Assembly (NCBI GenBank): GCA_963621245.1
Contig: CAVFCW010000009.1
Location: 1 to 64,000, forward strand
Length of the DNA stretch: 64,000 bases
DNA from: SIG603 sp963621245
GTDB lineage: Bacteria > Bacillota > Clostridia > Oscillospirales > Acutalibacteraceae
Direction of reading: 5' to 3'
Part shown: piece by piece, positions 42,883-51,942 of the stretch
How the letters are laid out: each line of letters opens with the position of its first letter
How positions within the stretch are numbered: position 1 is the stretch's first letter
Notes under the pieces: model-generated
Told to the model about the DNA's origin: nothing
What the model saw: only the letters and a program-made list of their open reading frames with translations
Database searches by the model: none
Made by a program: the position numbers and the translations under genes

Positions 42883-44445
42883 TTAGTCTTGCGGCTTTTC
42901 CGTCTCGGCTTTTAATTCGAGTTTATCCTCGAATACAGCCGTACCCCTCTCGCAGAAAACCGACATCAGCGTACCCGTAAATGACATTTCCATGGTATTC
43001 TCCGTGGAAAGTCCGGCATTACTGCCAAATCCCATGAAAACTTCCTCGCCACCATCTACGCTGTAAAAGAAAGAATATCCCTTTCTGTCCGAGCGTATCG
43101 TAAGTCTCACTTTGCCGCTTCTGTGGTTAAAATCTGTCTTTTTGACCAAAGCGCCCATATCGTGCACGTGCTTATAAAGTTTGACCGAATTCATAGCCGC
43201 ACCGAATTCGCCTTCGCCAAAGTCGACAAACAAATCATAGTGGTAATCGTTGTTGTAGTAAGCAGAAATTCCCATGCCGTTTCCCTTGGATCTCTGCAAA
43301 TCAATAACTGTCGTGAATTCCGTGACAAATTCGGGCTGACGGACAGAAATCATCGTGGGTGAAGTGCACGGCTCATCAAGTGAAATTCCCTTTCCAACAA
43401 GCTTTAAGCTGTTGTCGGAAAAGCTGTAACAGGACATATCGGGGTTTCTCGTGAAAAGCACGTGCTTTGAAATCGGCTCGTTAAATTCCACGGTGACATC
43501 CCTTTTTTGCGGCGTGATTTCGCTCGGCAATTCCATTTGTGGGCAAAGCTCAACCATACCGCAGTTTCCCACCGTGCACCAACCGTTCTCCCAAGTCACG
43601 GGTGCCAAGAATGTCTCTCTGCCGAGATTGTGCAGCATGGCGTGGCTGAATTTTCTTGTGCCGAGACAGACAAGATACCATTTTCCGTCCTCACTGTCCG
43701 TCAAATCGGCGTGACCCGTGCACTGAATTTCACTGTCCTGACCGCCGATACCGCTGTGAGTGAGTATGACTCCCCTCTCGTTCGGGCTTTTCTCATACGG
43801 CCCCCAAATGTTCTTTGAGCGGCTCATGGTCTCGCTGTGGCCGTACTCCGTTCCGCCCTCTGCTATCATAAGATAATAATATCCGTCTTTTTTGTAGATA
43901 TGCGGGCCCTCGGGGGTTTTTCCTCCGCATCCGTGCGAAATTATTTTCTTATCGGAAAGAATTTTTCCCGTAACGGGATCAAGCTCAAACAAAATTATTC
44001 CGTATCCGTTTTCGTCCTCACCCGTACCGCAATAATAACATTTTCCGTCATCGTCCCAGAAAACCGAAGGATCTATTCCCCTGTGATCAATCCAAGCAGG
44101 TTCGCTCCACACACCGAGAATGTTTTCGTCCTCGGTATGCACGATAAAATTACCCTTATCGGAAACATTTGTCGTAATCATCCAGAATTTTCCGTCATGA
44201 AATCTCAGCGTGGGCGCGAAAATTCCTCCCGAATTCTTGCAAGCGTGAAGCTTAAGCTGGCTTTCTCTTGTGAGAACGTGGCCGATAAGCTCCCAGTTTA
44301 CAAGGTTTTCGGAGTGATAAATCGGCACTCCCGGAAAATACTCGAAGGTCGAATTTACAAGATAGTAGTCCTTTCCCACTCTGCAAATTGACGGATCGGG
44401 CGAATATCCCGGAATTATCGGATTATTAAATTTTGTGGGTGCCAT
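42883..44445 (-). CDS. Glycoside hydrolase family 43 enzyme
   Basis: A 520-residue beta-xylosidase or alpha-L-arabinofuranosidase candidate. The five-blade propeller of GH43 spans residues 5-300, with the catalytic base Asp in GYSPDPSI (near 17), the middle Asp in HRGIDPSVF and the acid Glu in KTPEGPHI. Residues 320-515 form the concanavalin-like C-terminal domain common in GH43 xylosidases. There is no signal peptide, so it acts on imported oligosaccharides in the cytoplasm. Its start lies one base after the stop of the transglutaminase-like gene. Confidence 0.92.
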   Translation of the reverse strand: MAPTKFNNPIIPGYSPDPSICRVGKDYYLVNSTFEYFPGVPIYHSENLVNWELIGHVLTRESQLKLHACKNSGGIFAPTLRFHDGKFWMITTNVSDKGNFIVHTEDENILGVWSEPAWIDHRGIDPSVFWDDDGKCYYCGTGEDENGYGIILFELDPVTGKILSDKKIISHGCGGKTPEGPHIYKKDGYYYLMIAEGGTEYGHSETMSRSKNIWGPYEKSPNERGVILTHSGIGGQDSEIQCTGHADLTDSEDGKWYLVCLGTRKFSHAMLHNLGRETFLAPVTWENGWCTVGNCGMVELCPQMELPSEITPQKRDVTVEFNEPISKHVLFTRNPDMSCYSFSDNSLKLVGKGISLDEPCTSPTMISVRQPEFVTEFTTVIDLQRSKGNGMGISAYYNNDYHYDLFVDFGEGEFGAAMNSVKLYKHVHDMGALVKKTDFNHRSGKVRLTIRSDRKGYSFFYSVDGGEEVFMGFGSNAGLSTENTMEMSFTGTLMSVFCERGTAVFEDKLELKAETEKPQD

Positions 44446-44446
44446 A

Positions 44447-45832
44447 TCACACCTCTTTCTTATAGCATTCTATAAGCTCCCAGTCCGACTCACGCTCGTA
44501 CCAAGCGAGTCCCCTGTCCTCATATTCAATCTCACCGCGCTGATTATCGTAAGGATCGATTCTCGGATGATATTTCTCGGGGACGAATGCTCCCTGATAT
44601 TCGCTGTTTGCAACCATTCTGAACGGATCGAGATTGCCGAAATAATAATCGTGGCGCTCGTAATTGCCAGTTCTGAACGCACTTCCGCCAAAGCTGCAAT
44701 CGGCAAAAAGCCAACCGAACGGAGCGATATAGAACTGCGCCCAGTCGTGACATCCGACATCGTGCGGATTTACGTAAACTCCGGACTGCCACTTAGCGGG
44801 AATGCCGGCGCATCTGCAAAGCGTGATGAAAAGAAGCGCCTGAACACCGCAGTCGCCCTTGAGTCCGAGACCGCAATAATCGGGTATTTCAGTAATTGTG
44901 AAATACTCTCTCATATATGAATATGTAACCTTTGTGGTGCAATAGTCATAGAACTTTCTTGCCAAGAGTACAGGATTTTTCTCGTCGCCGCCAACTTCCT
45001 TGCAAAGTGCTTTGATAAACGGAGTAAATCTGATGTGAGGATAAAGCTCCTCTGTTTCAAAGGACGGCTGCTCGGTTTTTGCGGCAAGCTCAATATTCTT
45101 CTTATCAGAAAGATCGATATAATTGACTACGCTGTCGTATTCGTACTCAACCTCAAACGGCTCGTTCTTTTCGAGTTTTGTCTCAAAGAAAATCGTGCGC
45201 TGAGGATCGTTCTCGTCACCGATAATGGCATTAGGAGAATGTGACAAAATCTTTATGTTCTTCATGTTTATCGCATTCTTAGGAATCGGCAGATGCACTC
45301 TTACAGTTTCTCCTGGTCTGAAAACATCGTCGTTAATCTTTGTGAACGCTTTAAGTCTGATGTGCCATTCGCTCTTTCTGTCGGCTTTCATGGCAACAAT
45401 GTTTTTATCAAGCTCCTGTCTTGCCGGGCTTTCGCTTGCGCTCGGCTCACCGGCACGCTCTGCCAAATCGGGGTGCACTTTGATTAAAGTGGAGAGAAAA
45501 CGCTGATGACAATAAACCTTACCGCCGATATAAATCCACTCGATTGCGCTTGTATCGAGTAAATTCTCAAATTCCTCCCTCGTCATACCGTTTATTTTCT
45601 CAGAGGCGAGCTTGAAAGCCTCCTCCTCGGTATAGGTGAAATCGCTCGGCATAGCCTTGATTATTCTCTTCTCAAGGCGAAGTCGCTCCTTGGTGCACTC
45701 AGGCACCTTTGGGTTATCCAAATAAATACCAATAAGTCTATCGCAACGGGAAAAATCTCCGCACCATTTGGCACGCAGAACATCCTCGGGTAAATCGATT
45801 GCAAGCGGAGTCATATCATTTACATTTTTCAT
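44447..45832 (-). CDS. Transglutaminase-like cytoplasmic protein
   Basis: A 461-residue protein with a transglutaminase/cysteine-protease core at about 295-385. The catalytic Cys lies in LKGDCGVQALLF, the His in VGCHDWAQF and the Asp in LFADCSFG. The N-terminal 200 residues form an immunoglobulin-like or helical region (VRVHLPIPKNAINMKN). No signal peptide is present. Similar bacterial proteins are of unknown function; peptidase activity is possible. It is coupled to the GH43 gene, which suggests a shared induction rather than a known pathway. Confidence 0.85.
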   Translation of the reverse strand: MKNVNDMTPLAIDLPEDVLRAKWCGDFSRCDRLIGIYLDNPKVPECTKERLRLEKRIIKAMPSDFTYTEEEAFKLASEKINGMTREEFENLLDTSAIEWIYIGGKVYCHQRFLSTLIKVHPDLAERAGEPSASESPARQELDKNIVAMKADRKSEWHIRLKAFTKINDDVFRPGETVRVHLPIPKNAINMKNIKILSHSPNAIIGDENDPQRTIFFETKLEKNEPFEVEYEYDSVVNYIDLSDKKNIELAAKTEQPSFETEELYPHIRFTPFIKALCKEVGGDEKNPVLLARKFYDYCTTKVTYSYMREYFTITEIPDYCGLGLKGDCGVQALLFITLCRCAGIPAKWQSGVYVNPHDVGCHDWAQFYIAPFGWLFADCSFGGSAFRTGNYERHDYYFGNLDPFRMVANSEYQGAFVPEKYHPRIDPYDNQRGEIEYEDRGLAWYERESDWELIECYKKEV

Positions 45833-45954
45833 AACACCGAACCGTCCTTATTATCATTTTCTGATAAAAAGTTTAACATTTTAGGTGATATAAATCAAGA
45901 ATTAATATTCTTTAACCGAAAATTCCACAGATATATATTCAAAAGCGAAAAAGA

Positions 45955-45984
45955 AAAAAGGCTGTGGTTTCCCACAGCCTTGAT
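45955..45984 (-). terminator. rplJL terminator
   Basis: On the minus strand AAGGCTGTGG pairs with CCACAGCCTT around GAAA and runs into T6. It separates rplL from the next gene and leaves no room for rpoB. The 193-base gap before the transglutaminase gene holds nothing else. Confidence 0.9.
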
Positions 45985-46025
45985 AGACTATATAAGTCGT
46001 GTTAAAAATTCAAGCAATGCTTAAA

Positions 46026-46394
46026 TTACTTAACCTCAACCTCTGCGCCTGCCTCTTCGAGCTTAGCCTTGATCTCGTTAGCCTCGTCCTCAGAAACACC
46101 CTCTTTGAGAGCCTTAGGAGCGCCGTCAACAAGAGCCTTAGCCTCTTTAAGTCCAAGACCGCAAACATCCTTAACAACCTTGATAACGTTGATCTTGGAA
46201 GCACCAGCAGACTTAAGAATTACGTCGAACTCTGTCTTTGCAGCCTCTGCAGGAGCACCAGCAGCACCGCCAGCTACCATAACAGGAGCAGCAGCGGAAA
46301 CACCAAACTCTTCCTCGATTGCCTTTACTAACTCGTTGAGCTCTAAGACTGTCATAGCCTTAATGTCTTCAATAAACTTTGCGATATCAGCCAT
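46026..46394 (-). CDS. rplL: Ribosomal protein L7/L12
   Basis: The 122-residue stalk protein that recruits translation GTPases. The N-terminal dimer helix (IAKFIEDIKAMTVLELNELVKAIEEEF), Ala/Gly hinge (AAAPVMVAGGAAGAPA) and C-terminal domain (KINVIKVVKDVCGLGLKEAK) are in order. It lies 51 bases after rplJ. Confidence 0.98.
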   Translation of the reverse strand: MADIAKFIEDIKAMTVLELNELVKAIEEEFGVSAAAPVMVAGGAAGAPAEAAKTEFDVILKSAGASKINVIKVVKDVCGLGLKEAKALVDGAPKALKEGVSEDEANEIKAKLEEAGAEVEVK

Positions 46395-46445
46395 TGTAAT
46401 ATCCTCCTAAAATGTTGTTTTTTAAATTAAATAAAATTAAGCAGA

Positions 46446-46964
46446 TTATTCTGCAGCCTCAGCGGGCTCAGCCTGCTGCTCAGCAACAGCGTTGAGAGCA
46501 ACTGCAAGACCTCTTGGACCGGATACGAGAACGGAGAGAAGCATCTGAATGAGACCTTCCTTGCTCGGGAGATCTGCGATTGCAGCAACTTCCTGTGCGC
46601 TCATGACCTTACCGTCCATGTAGCCTGCCTTAATTACGAACTTGCCTTCGGAATCCTTAGCATACTTGTTGAGGATTCTTGCAGGAGCGATCTGATCCTC
46701 ACCTGCAACAGCAAGAGCGCTTGTTCCCTCGAGAACAGAAGAAAGACCCTCGATGTCAGAGCCTTCGATAGCTCTCTTGAGAAGAGTATTCTTTATAACA
46801 GTATACTGAACGCCTGCCTCACGGAGTTCCTTACGGAGTTTTGTATCGTTCTCAGCTGTGATGCCCTTGTAGTCAACAATAACACCTGCAGCGGAATTCA
46901 AAACCTTCTCCTTGAGAGAAGCGACAACTGCCTGCTTTGCTTCTAAAACACTTGAACTTGGCAA
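46446..46964 (-). CDS. rplJ: Ribosomal protein L10
   Basis: The 172-residue base of the L7/L12 stalk; with L12 it represses its own mRNA through the L10 leader. The start is TTG at 46964, giving MPSSSVLEAKQAVV like other L10 proteins. GAGGTG lies six bases upstream. A GTG three codons earlier lies within that site. Motifs include VIVDYKGITAENDTKLRKELRE and YTVIKNTLLKRA. Confidence 0.96.
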   Translation of the reverse strand: MPSSSVLEAKQAVVASLKEKVLNSAAGVIVDYKGITAENDTKLRKELREAGVQYTVIKNTLLKRAIEGSDIEGLSSVLEGTSALAVAGEDQIAPARILNKYAKDSEGKFVIKAGYMDGKVMSAQEVAAIADLPSKEGLIQMLLSVLVSGPRGLAVALNAVAEQQAEPAEAAE

Positions 46965-47002
46965 AATATTCACCTCGCCTTTCGGATAATTTTTTGTGCA
47001 TC

Positions 47003-47135
47003 AAAAAATGCCTCCCCGCAAACCGCAGGAAGGCATAGGAACGACATAGTGAGATTATAAATCTTTCAGTCGTGCTTCCTCGGCAGGCGGATAAACCATT
47101 ATGCAAATGCACCTGCTGTCTTTGAAAACAGCTTA
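47003..47135 (-). promoter_or_regulatory. Ribosomal protein L10 leader with attenuator
   Basis: The leader of rplJ contains the conserved L10-binding kink region (TTTATCCGCCTGCCGAGG near 47070-47095) and a terminator stem TGCCTTCCTGCGG/CGGGGAGGCA followed by T6 (47003-47035). L10-L12 binding should control read-through into rplJL. Confidence 0.9.
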
Positions 47136-47138
47136 ATT

Positions 47139-47167
47139 AGTATAACACAGACAAGTTTCCTTGTCAA
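47139..47167 (-). promoter_or_regulatory. rplJL promoter
   Basis: On the minus strand TTGACA, 17 bases, TATACT, immediately after rplA and starting the L10 leader near 47132. Confidence 0.8.
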
Positions 47168-47174
47168 GTAGTTA

Positions 47175-47867
47175 TCAGATAAACTTTGATGCAACAATCT
47201 TAATTCCAGGACCCATTGTTGTGCTTACTGCGCAAGAACGAACATACTGGCCCTTTGCTGCTGCCGGCTTAGCCTTAACGATAGCATCGAGAAGGACGTC
47301 AAAGTTCTCCTGGAGCTTCTGAGCACCGAAGGACTTCTTGCCGATAACGCAGTGGATGATGTTGGATCTGTCGAGTCTGTACTCGATCTTACCGGCTTTA
47401 GCCTCCTGAATAGCCTTAGCGATGTCAGGGGAAACAGTACCGGCCTTCGGGTTCGGCATGAGTCCGCGGGGTCCGAGGATTCTACCGAGACGGCCAACCT
47501 GGCCCATCATGTCGGGAGTTGTGATGAGGACGTCGAAGTCGAGCCAGTTCTCTGACTGAATCTTCTGAACCATGTCTGCGCCGCCGACGAAATCAGCACC
47601 TGCAGCCTTAGCAGCCTCAATCTTCTCATCCTTGCAGATAGCGAGAACGCGAACGTTCTTACCTGTTCCGTTAGGAAGTACGATAGCACCACGAACCATC
47701 TGGTCAGCGTGACGACCATCAACACCAAGCTTTACGTGAACCTCAACGGTCTCATCAAACTTGGCAGTACCTGTCTTAACAGCGAGCTCAAGAGCCTCAG
47801 CAACTTCATACTGCTTGTTGCGCTCGATAAGCTTAGCTGCATCAGTATATTTCTTACCGTGTTTCAT
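47175..47867 (-). CDS. rplA: Ribosomal protein L1
   Basis: The 230-residue L1 protein of the mobile stalk. Signatures are HVKLGVDGRHADQMVRGAIVLPNGTGK, LGRILGPRGLMPNPKAGTV near 125-145, and TMGPGIKI at the end. It follows rplK by 59 bases in the usual order. Confidence 0.98.
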   Translation of the reverse strand: MKHGKKYTDAAKLIERNKQYEVAEALELAVKTGTAKFDETVEVHVKLGVDGRHADQMVRGAIVLPNGTGKNVRVLAICKDEKIEAAKAAGADFVGGADMVQKIQSENWLDFDVLITTPDMMGQVGRLGRILGPRGLMPNPKAGTVSPDIAKAIQEAKAGKIEYRLDRSNIIHCVIGKKSFGAQKLQENFDVLLDAIVKAKPAAAKGQYVRSCAVSTTMGPGIKIVASKFI

Positions 47868-47926
47868 TATCTTTCCTCCATAGAGTGGTAAATATCGGGA
47901 GTTTTCCCTCCCACCCGGGTATAATT

Positions 47927-48352
47927 TTAGTCTACGACCTCAATACCCATGCTGCGTGCTGTTCCTGCGATCATGCTCATAGCACTCTCGAGAGAAGAAG
48001 CATTAAGATCGGGCATTTTATGCTCGGCGATCTGCTGAACCTGTGCTTTTGTGATCTTAGCGACCTTCTGCTTGTTCGGAACGCCGGATCCGCTCTGGAT
48101 GTTGCAAGCCTTCTTGATAAGAACTGCAGCCGGCGGAGTCTTTGTGATAAATGTAAATGAACGGTCTGCATAAACCGTGATAACGACCGGAATGATCATT
48201 CCGACTTCGTTCTTTGTGCGCTCGTTAAATTCCTTTGTGAACGCCATGATATTAACACCGTGCTGACCGAGAGCCGGTCCAACAGGTGGTGCCGGGGTAG
48301 CTTTACCGGCAGGTATCTGGAGCTTAATGTAACCAGTAACCTTCTGAGCCAT
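47927..48352 (-). CDS. rplK: Ribosomal protein L11
   Basis: The 141-residue L11 of the GTPase-associated centre. The N-terminal Pro-rich ATPAPPVGPALGQHGVN loop and C-terminal rRNA-binding domain are intact. The ATG at 48352 follows GGAGGTG; a longer in-frame reading is intergenic. Confidence 0.98.
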   Translation of the reverse strand: MAQKVTGYIKLQIPAGKATPAPPVGPALGQHGVNIMAFTKEFNERTKNEVGMIIPVVITVYADRSFTFITKTPPAAVLIKKACNIQSGSGVPNKQKVAKITKAQVQQIAEHKMPDLNASSLESAMSMIAGTARSMGIEVVD

Positions 48353-48468
48353 TTTGTGCACCTCCAAATTGTGGTAGATGGCGGCAGTACCTTGATAAAA
48401 TTTGTACAGCCTCCCACAGGGAACTTTAAAGTCCCCGCTAAACAAAACCTTTGGCCTTGTTTTTTACC

Positions 48469-49014
48469 TTAAAAATTTGCCAGCTGAGCCTGACTCATCT
48501 CAAGCTCGACCGGAGTCTCACGTCCAAACATCGAAACGATAACCGTCATTCTCGACTCCTCGACATTTATGCTGTCGATTGTTCCGATATATCCATCAAA
48601 TGGACCGCCGGTGATTTGGACTGTGTCACCGACATTGAATGATACTTCAACAGTTTTGGATTCAACACCGAGTCTTGCGACCTCCTCATCTGAGAGAGGT
48701 ATCGGCTCAGTAGCTGTACCGACAAAACCCGTGCATCCGCGAATATTTCTCACGGCATACCAGGACTCATTTGGAACCTTTCCCTCATCCGTTACCGTCA
48801 TCTTTACCATGACGTAGCCGGGGAAAGTTTTCCTCTCAACCAACTTCTCGACACCTTTATCATTAATCTCGGAGACTAATTCGGTCGGAATGGTGATGTC
48901 CTTGATAAGATCCTGCATCTGTCGATTTTCAACTGTTTTCTTCAGACTATCCGCGACTTTGTTCTCATAGCCCGAATAAGTGTGAACGATAAACCACTTT
49001 GCCTGATCCGGCAT
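48469..49014 (-). CDS. nusG: Transcription antitermination/elongation factor NusG
   Basis: The 181-residue NusG binds RNA polymerase and links it to ribosomes. The NGN domain (residues 1-115; WFIVHTYSGYENKVA, FPGYVMVKM, VRNIRGCTGFVG) and the KOW domain (FNVGDTVQITGGPFDGYIG) are complete. Its start lies 36 bases after secE. Confidence 0.98.
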   Translation of the reverse strand: MPDQAKWFIVHTYSGYENKVADSLKKTVENRQMQDLIKDITIPTELVSEINDKGVEKLVERKTFPGYVMVKMTVTDEGKVPNESWYAVRNIRGCTGFVGTATEPIPLSDEEVARLGVESKTVEVSFNVGDTVQITGGPFDGYIGTIDSINVEESRMTVIVSMFGRETPVELEMSQAQLANF

Positions 49015-49050
49015 TTGTATCCCTCCGCTTCGTTAATTTGCCCTCAGGGC

Positions 49051-49293
49051 TTAACCTGCGACATTCATCACAAGGCCCAGAAGCTTCATAAAGACTGTGT
49101 CAAGAGCAAAAACACAAACTCCGAGAACGAGTATTGTGACAATGACAACGCCCATGTTCTTGAAGCACTGCTGTGGTGTCGGCCAAACTATCTTCTTGAC
49201 CTCGCCCTTGCAGTCACGGAAAAACTTACCGAGTCTCTTGAAGAAAAATACGAAAGCATTAGGCTTCTTCTTAGCATCCTTAGCTTCAGCCAT
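49051..49293 (-). CDS. secE: Preprotein translocase subunit SecE
   Basis: An 80-residue single-span SecE, the short Gram-positive form. An amphipathic helix with the family motif EVKKIVWPTPQQ (residues 31-42) precedes one membrane segment (47-66). GGAGGT precedes the ATG. The order rpmG-secE-nusG is standard. Confidence 0.96.
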   Translation of the reverse strand: MAEAKDAKKKPNAFVFFFKRLGKFFRDCKGEVKKIVWPTPQQCFKNMGVVIVTILVLGVCVFALDTVFMKLLGLVMNVAG

Positions 49294-49308
49294 TTTACGT
49301 ACCTCCGC

Positions 49309-49458
49309 TTACTTTGTCTCTCTGTGGAGAGTGTGCTTTCTGCAGAATCTGCAGTACTTGTTCATCTCAAGTCTGTCAGGATCATTCTTCTTGTTCTTCT
49401 TGGTGTTGTAGTTGCGCTGTTTGCATTCTGTGCAAGCTAAAACAATTTTGTTTCTCAT
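49309..49458 (-). CDS. rpmG: Ribosomal protein L33, zinc-ribbon form
   Basis: A 49-residue L33: starts MRNKIVLACTECKQRNY and contains CxxC pairs CTEC and CRFC, the zinc-binding type. GGAGGTGCCGTT lies before the ATG. It is first in the secE-nusG-rplKA transcript and begins the run from the promoter at 49553-49582. Confidence 0.95.
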   Translation of the reverse strand: MRNKIVLACTECKQRNYNTKKNKKNDPDRLEMNKYCRFCRKHTLHRETK

Positions 49459-49552
49459 AACGGCACCTCCGTTTTACGGAATAAATTTGGGTTTTCCCCA
49501 GCCTCCCTCTGAGAAGGGCACAAAAAAAAGAACCCCTATCCGAGGTAACACG

Positions 49553-49582
49553 ATTATATCATAACGCGTGCTTTTTTGTCAA
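49553..49582 (-). promoter_or_regulatory. rpmG-secE-nusG promoter
   Basis: On the minus strand TTGACA, 18 bases, TATAAT, giving a 90-base leader with a T9 run and a hairpin-like segment but no known riboswitch. Confidence 0.8.
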
Positions 49583-49670
49583 GCGGAAAGGGATTCTTTG
49601 GTTAAAATTCTATTTATTTGGCTTTAGACTGCGATTTTTTGATTTTTTTCACAAAAACCCGGCGTCAAAA

Positions 49671-50474
49671 TCAAAGATGTGAAGCGTCATCGAGAGCTCT
49701 TGCGGCAAATTTCTTCTGTTTCTTCACCTTTTCGGGCTTTATATCCTTGCCGATAAGCTTTCTCGAGCACTTGTAAACCTTAGCAAGCTCCGGTGGAAAA
49801 TCTTCGCTGAGTTTTGCGATTACAGCCTCGTCGGAGATATTGTTGAGAACGCCCGCCGTGATTACAGCCTTGAGGTCGTTGTCGCCCTGAACGTACATCT
49901 CGCCGATTAAGGTCTTAACCTTCTTGAGGGCGTCCGAGTTCGGCTTGTCTGTAGCAAGCTTTGCGATTTTCGGTGCTACAAAGTCCTTTGCGATAACGGT
50001 TGTTCTCACCTGACCGTAAGTGATTTTCTCACGGTTGAGCTTCTCTTTAAGCTCCGGAAAAACACCCACGAGTCTGTTATAGAAGAACATAGCGTCGATA
50101 ACTCTCTCGTCGTCGCCCTTTTTCTTCTTTTTCTTTGCGGTCTGAACGGCAGCCTTTCTCTTGGAACCGGCTACAACATCTACAAAGTCGTTGGCGATGC
50201 TCTGAGCGTCAGCGTTTGTTCCCTCGTTCTTGTCAAAAAGCCAAGTTGAAAGCTGTTTCCAGTCGTGAGCGTAGTCGCCTGACTCGGAGTAAGCGTTTGA
50301 GCGAAGCAGGAAAACCTGCTTTTCGCTGTCGTAAACTACCTGATAAGCCACCTCGTCGGTGTGATAGAGATAAGCCTCGCCGAGCTTGTCCTCCATGGAC
50401 TCAGGTCCCTTAAAGCCCTGAGCGGAAAGCTCTTCTGTCAGAGCTGCGAGTATAATTTTAAATGCGTTTTCCAT
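49671..50474 (-). CDS. Unrecognised lysine-rich cytoplasmic protein
   Basis: A 267-residue protein I cannot assign. An N-terminal domain (residues 1-90) has YLYHTDEVAYQVVYDSEKQ, LLRSNAYSESGDYAHDW and a Trp pair. A lysine-rich linker (about 105-120, KKKKKKGDDER) follows. An all-helical C-terminal part (125-250, with VIDAMFFYNRLVGVFPELK) ends in a basic KPEKVKKQKKFAARALDDASHL tail. No signal peptide or membrane segment is present. The basic linker and tail could contact nucleic acid or ribosomes, which is only inference. It lies alone, about 210 bases upstream of rpmG, with AAGGAT before its ATG. Confidence 0.75.
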   Translation of the reverse strand: MENAFKIILAALTEELSAQGFKGPESMEDKLGEAYLYHTDEVAYQVVYDSEKQVFLLRSNAYSESGDYAHDWKQLSTWLFDKNEGTNADAQSIANDFVDVVAGSKRKAAVQTAKKKKKKGDDERVIDAMFFYNRLVGVFPELKEKLNREKITYGQVRTTVIAKDFVAPKIAKLATDKPNSDALKKVKTLIGEMYVQGDNDLKAVITAGVLNNISDEAVIAKLSEDFPPELAKVYKCSRKLIGKDIKPEKVKKQKKFAARALDDASHL

Positions 50475-50555
50475 GTATTTATCATCCTTGCTTAGATTTT
50501 TATGTGAAACAGATTAAGTATACCCCAAAAGAGACCTCTTGTCTATACCTTTGTC

Positions 50556-51749
50556 TTAAGCGGTTACGGCATTATCTGTGAGCCAGTTGAGAACCTTGTT
50601 CTCGAGAACTACCATCTTGATGTACGGAAGTCCGTAGCTGTCCTCGTAAGTGGAATAGTCCTCTGTGCTCATGTTCTCGAGGAAGTAAGCCTTCATGTCG
50701 TCATCGGAAACAGTGATGTTCTGCTTCTCTGCAACAGCCTGAAGAGCGAGGAAGTAGCTTGCGCTCTTTGTGTTGCTCTCTTTCTGAGCCTCTTTGAGTG
50801 CGTCTGCACTGTCAACGCCGACATAGCTTGAGAGGAATGTATCAAGAGATACGCCGTAGTTGTTTGCGTAAGTTGTGTAGTAGTTCATCATATTTCTTTC
50901 CTGAACCTGAAGAACAGCGTCGGGAAGATTATCAACAGTAACATTCTCGGAGAACCAGTTCTGAACGTAAGTCTGCTTCTTGGAGTTCTCCATTGTAGCC
51001 TTAACACCCGCCTTCATCTCGTCAACGGTGTTCCAGCCGTAAGACTCGGAGAGGTTTTCCTTTACGAGATCGTCTGTAATCTCGACATCGTTTGTCTCTA
51101 TGATGTAGTTGATTGTTGTGACGAAAACAGCGTCCTTGTTTGCAAGCTCGATTGTGTTGCCGTCTGCGTCTGTTGAATCGGAATATCCGTCAGGGAATGT
51201 GACCTCAACGTTAATTGTCTCGCCCGGCTTGTGTCCGACGAGCTGATCGAGGAAATCGTCGATATACTGAGTTGTGCCGATTGTTACGTCTGTGCCGGAA
51301 CCGTTAGTTGTTCCGCCTGTAAACTCAACTCCGTCAACACTGCCAACGTAGTCGATATTAACGGTGTCGCCGTCCTTAACTTCTCTGTCCTTTACATAGC
51401 TTTCCTCGGTAGCGACATTTGCGAGATAGTTCTCTTTGATCTCGCTGTTAACGTCGTCATCGGAAACCTCGTACTCGGAAGCGGCAACGCTTATCTTGTC
51501 GTAGCTGTCGGGAAGAGTTACATAGTCGGAAGCGACAATTCCGTCATAGTAGCCGTTATCGTCGATGCCCTCGCTGTAATCCTCAAGAGCAGTATAAGTT
51601 GTTGATGAAGAGCTCTCATCGCTTGCGCTTGACTCTGTGCTTGACTCGGAGCTTGACGATGTATCATCGGATGCCGAGTAGGCAGCCATGCTCAAACACA
51701 TTGAAGCGGCAGCCAAAACGGCAAGTACTTTTTTCAAATTTTTAGACAT
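50556..51749 (-). CDS. Exported FKBP / trigger-factor-like peptidyl-prolyl isomerase
   Basis: A 397-residue secreted foldase. A signal peptide is followed by a Ser-rich linker (24-50). An FKBP domain lies at about 120-215 (VKDGDTVNIDYVGSVDGVEFTGG, GHKPGETINVEVTFPDGY), and a trigger-factor-like C-terminal helical domain fills 225-397 (TVDEMKAGVKATMENSKK). The signal peptide ends CLSMAAYSAS. The place where a lipobox Cys would be expected is Tyr (TAC), so lipidation is not predicted despite the lipoprotein-like linker. It probably folds or keeps soluble proteins outside the membrane. Confidence 0.88.
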   Translation of the reverse strand: MSKNLKKVLAVLAAASMCLSMAAYSASDDTSSSSESSTESSASDESSSSTTYTALEDYSEGIDDNGYYDGIVASDYVTLPDSYDKISVAASEYEVSDDDVNSEIKENYLANVATEESYVKDREVKDGDTVNIDYVGSVDGVEFTGGTTNGSGTDVTIGTTQYIDDFLDQLVGHKPGETINVEVTFPDGYSDSTDADGNTIELANKDAVFVTTINYIIETNDVEITDDLVKENLSESYGWNTVDEMKAGVKATMENSKKQTYVQNWFSENVTVDNLPDAVLQVQERNMMNYYTTYANNYGVSLDTFLSSYVGVDSADALKEAQKESNTKSASYFLALQAVAEKQNITVSDDDMKAYFLENMSTEDYSTYEDSYGLPYIKMVVLENKVLNWLTDNAVTA

Positions 51750-51816
51750 TGTGATTTTCCTTTCGATTTCATAAATTCTTCAAAAGATTTTCTGCGGTCA
51801 TTAACCACGCCATTAG

Positions 51817-51845
51817 ATTATACCAATCCTCATTTGACAATTCAA
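51817..51845 (-). promoter_or_regulatory. Foldase gene promoter
   Basis: On the minus strand TTGAAT, 17 bases, TATAAT with TGG before the -10. Confidence 0.7.
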
Positions 51846-51905
51846 GACGAAAACCTTTAAAAGACCGCTTCAAAAATGAACTTTGCGTAAACTTTTTGTA
51901 AAAAC

Positions 51906-51941
51906 AAAAAATCCCGAAAGCTCAATGCCTTCGGGATTTTC
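51906..51941 (-). terminator. tRNA-Leu terminator
   Basis: AAATCCCGAA pairs with TTCGGGATTT and, on the minus strand, is followed by T6. Confidence 0.9.
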
Positions 51942-51942
51942 G

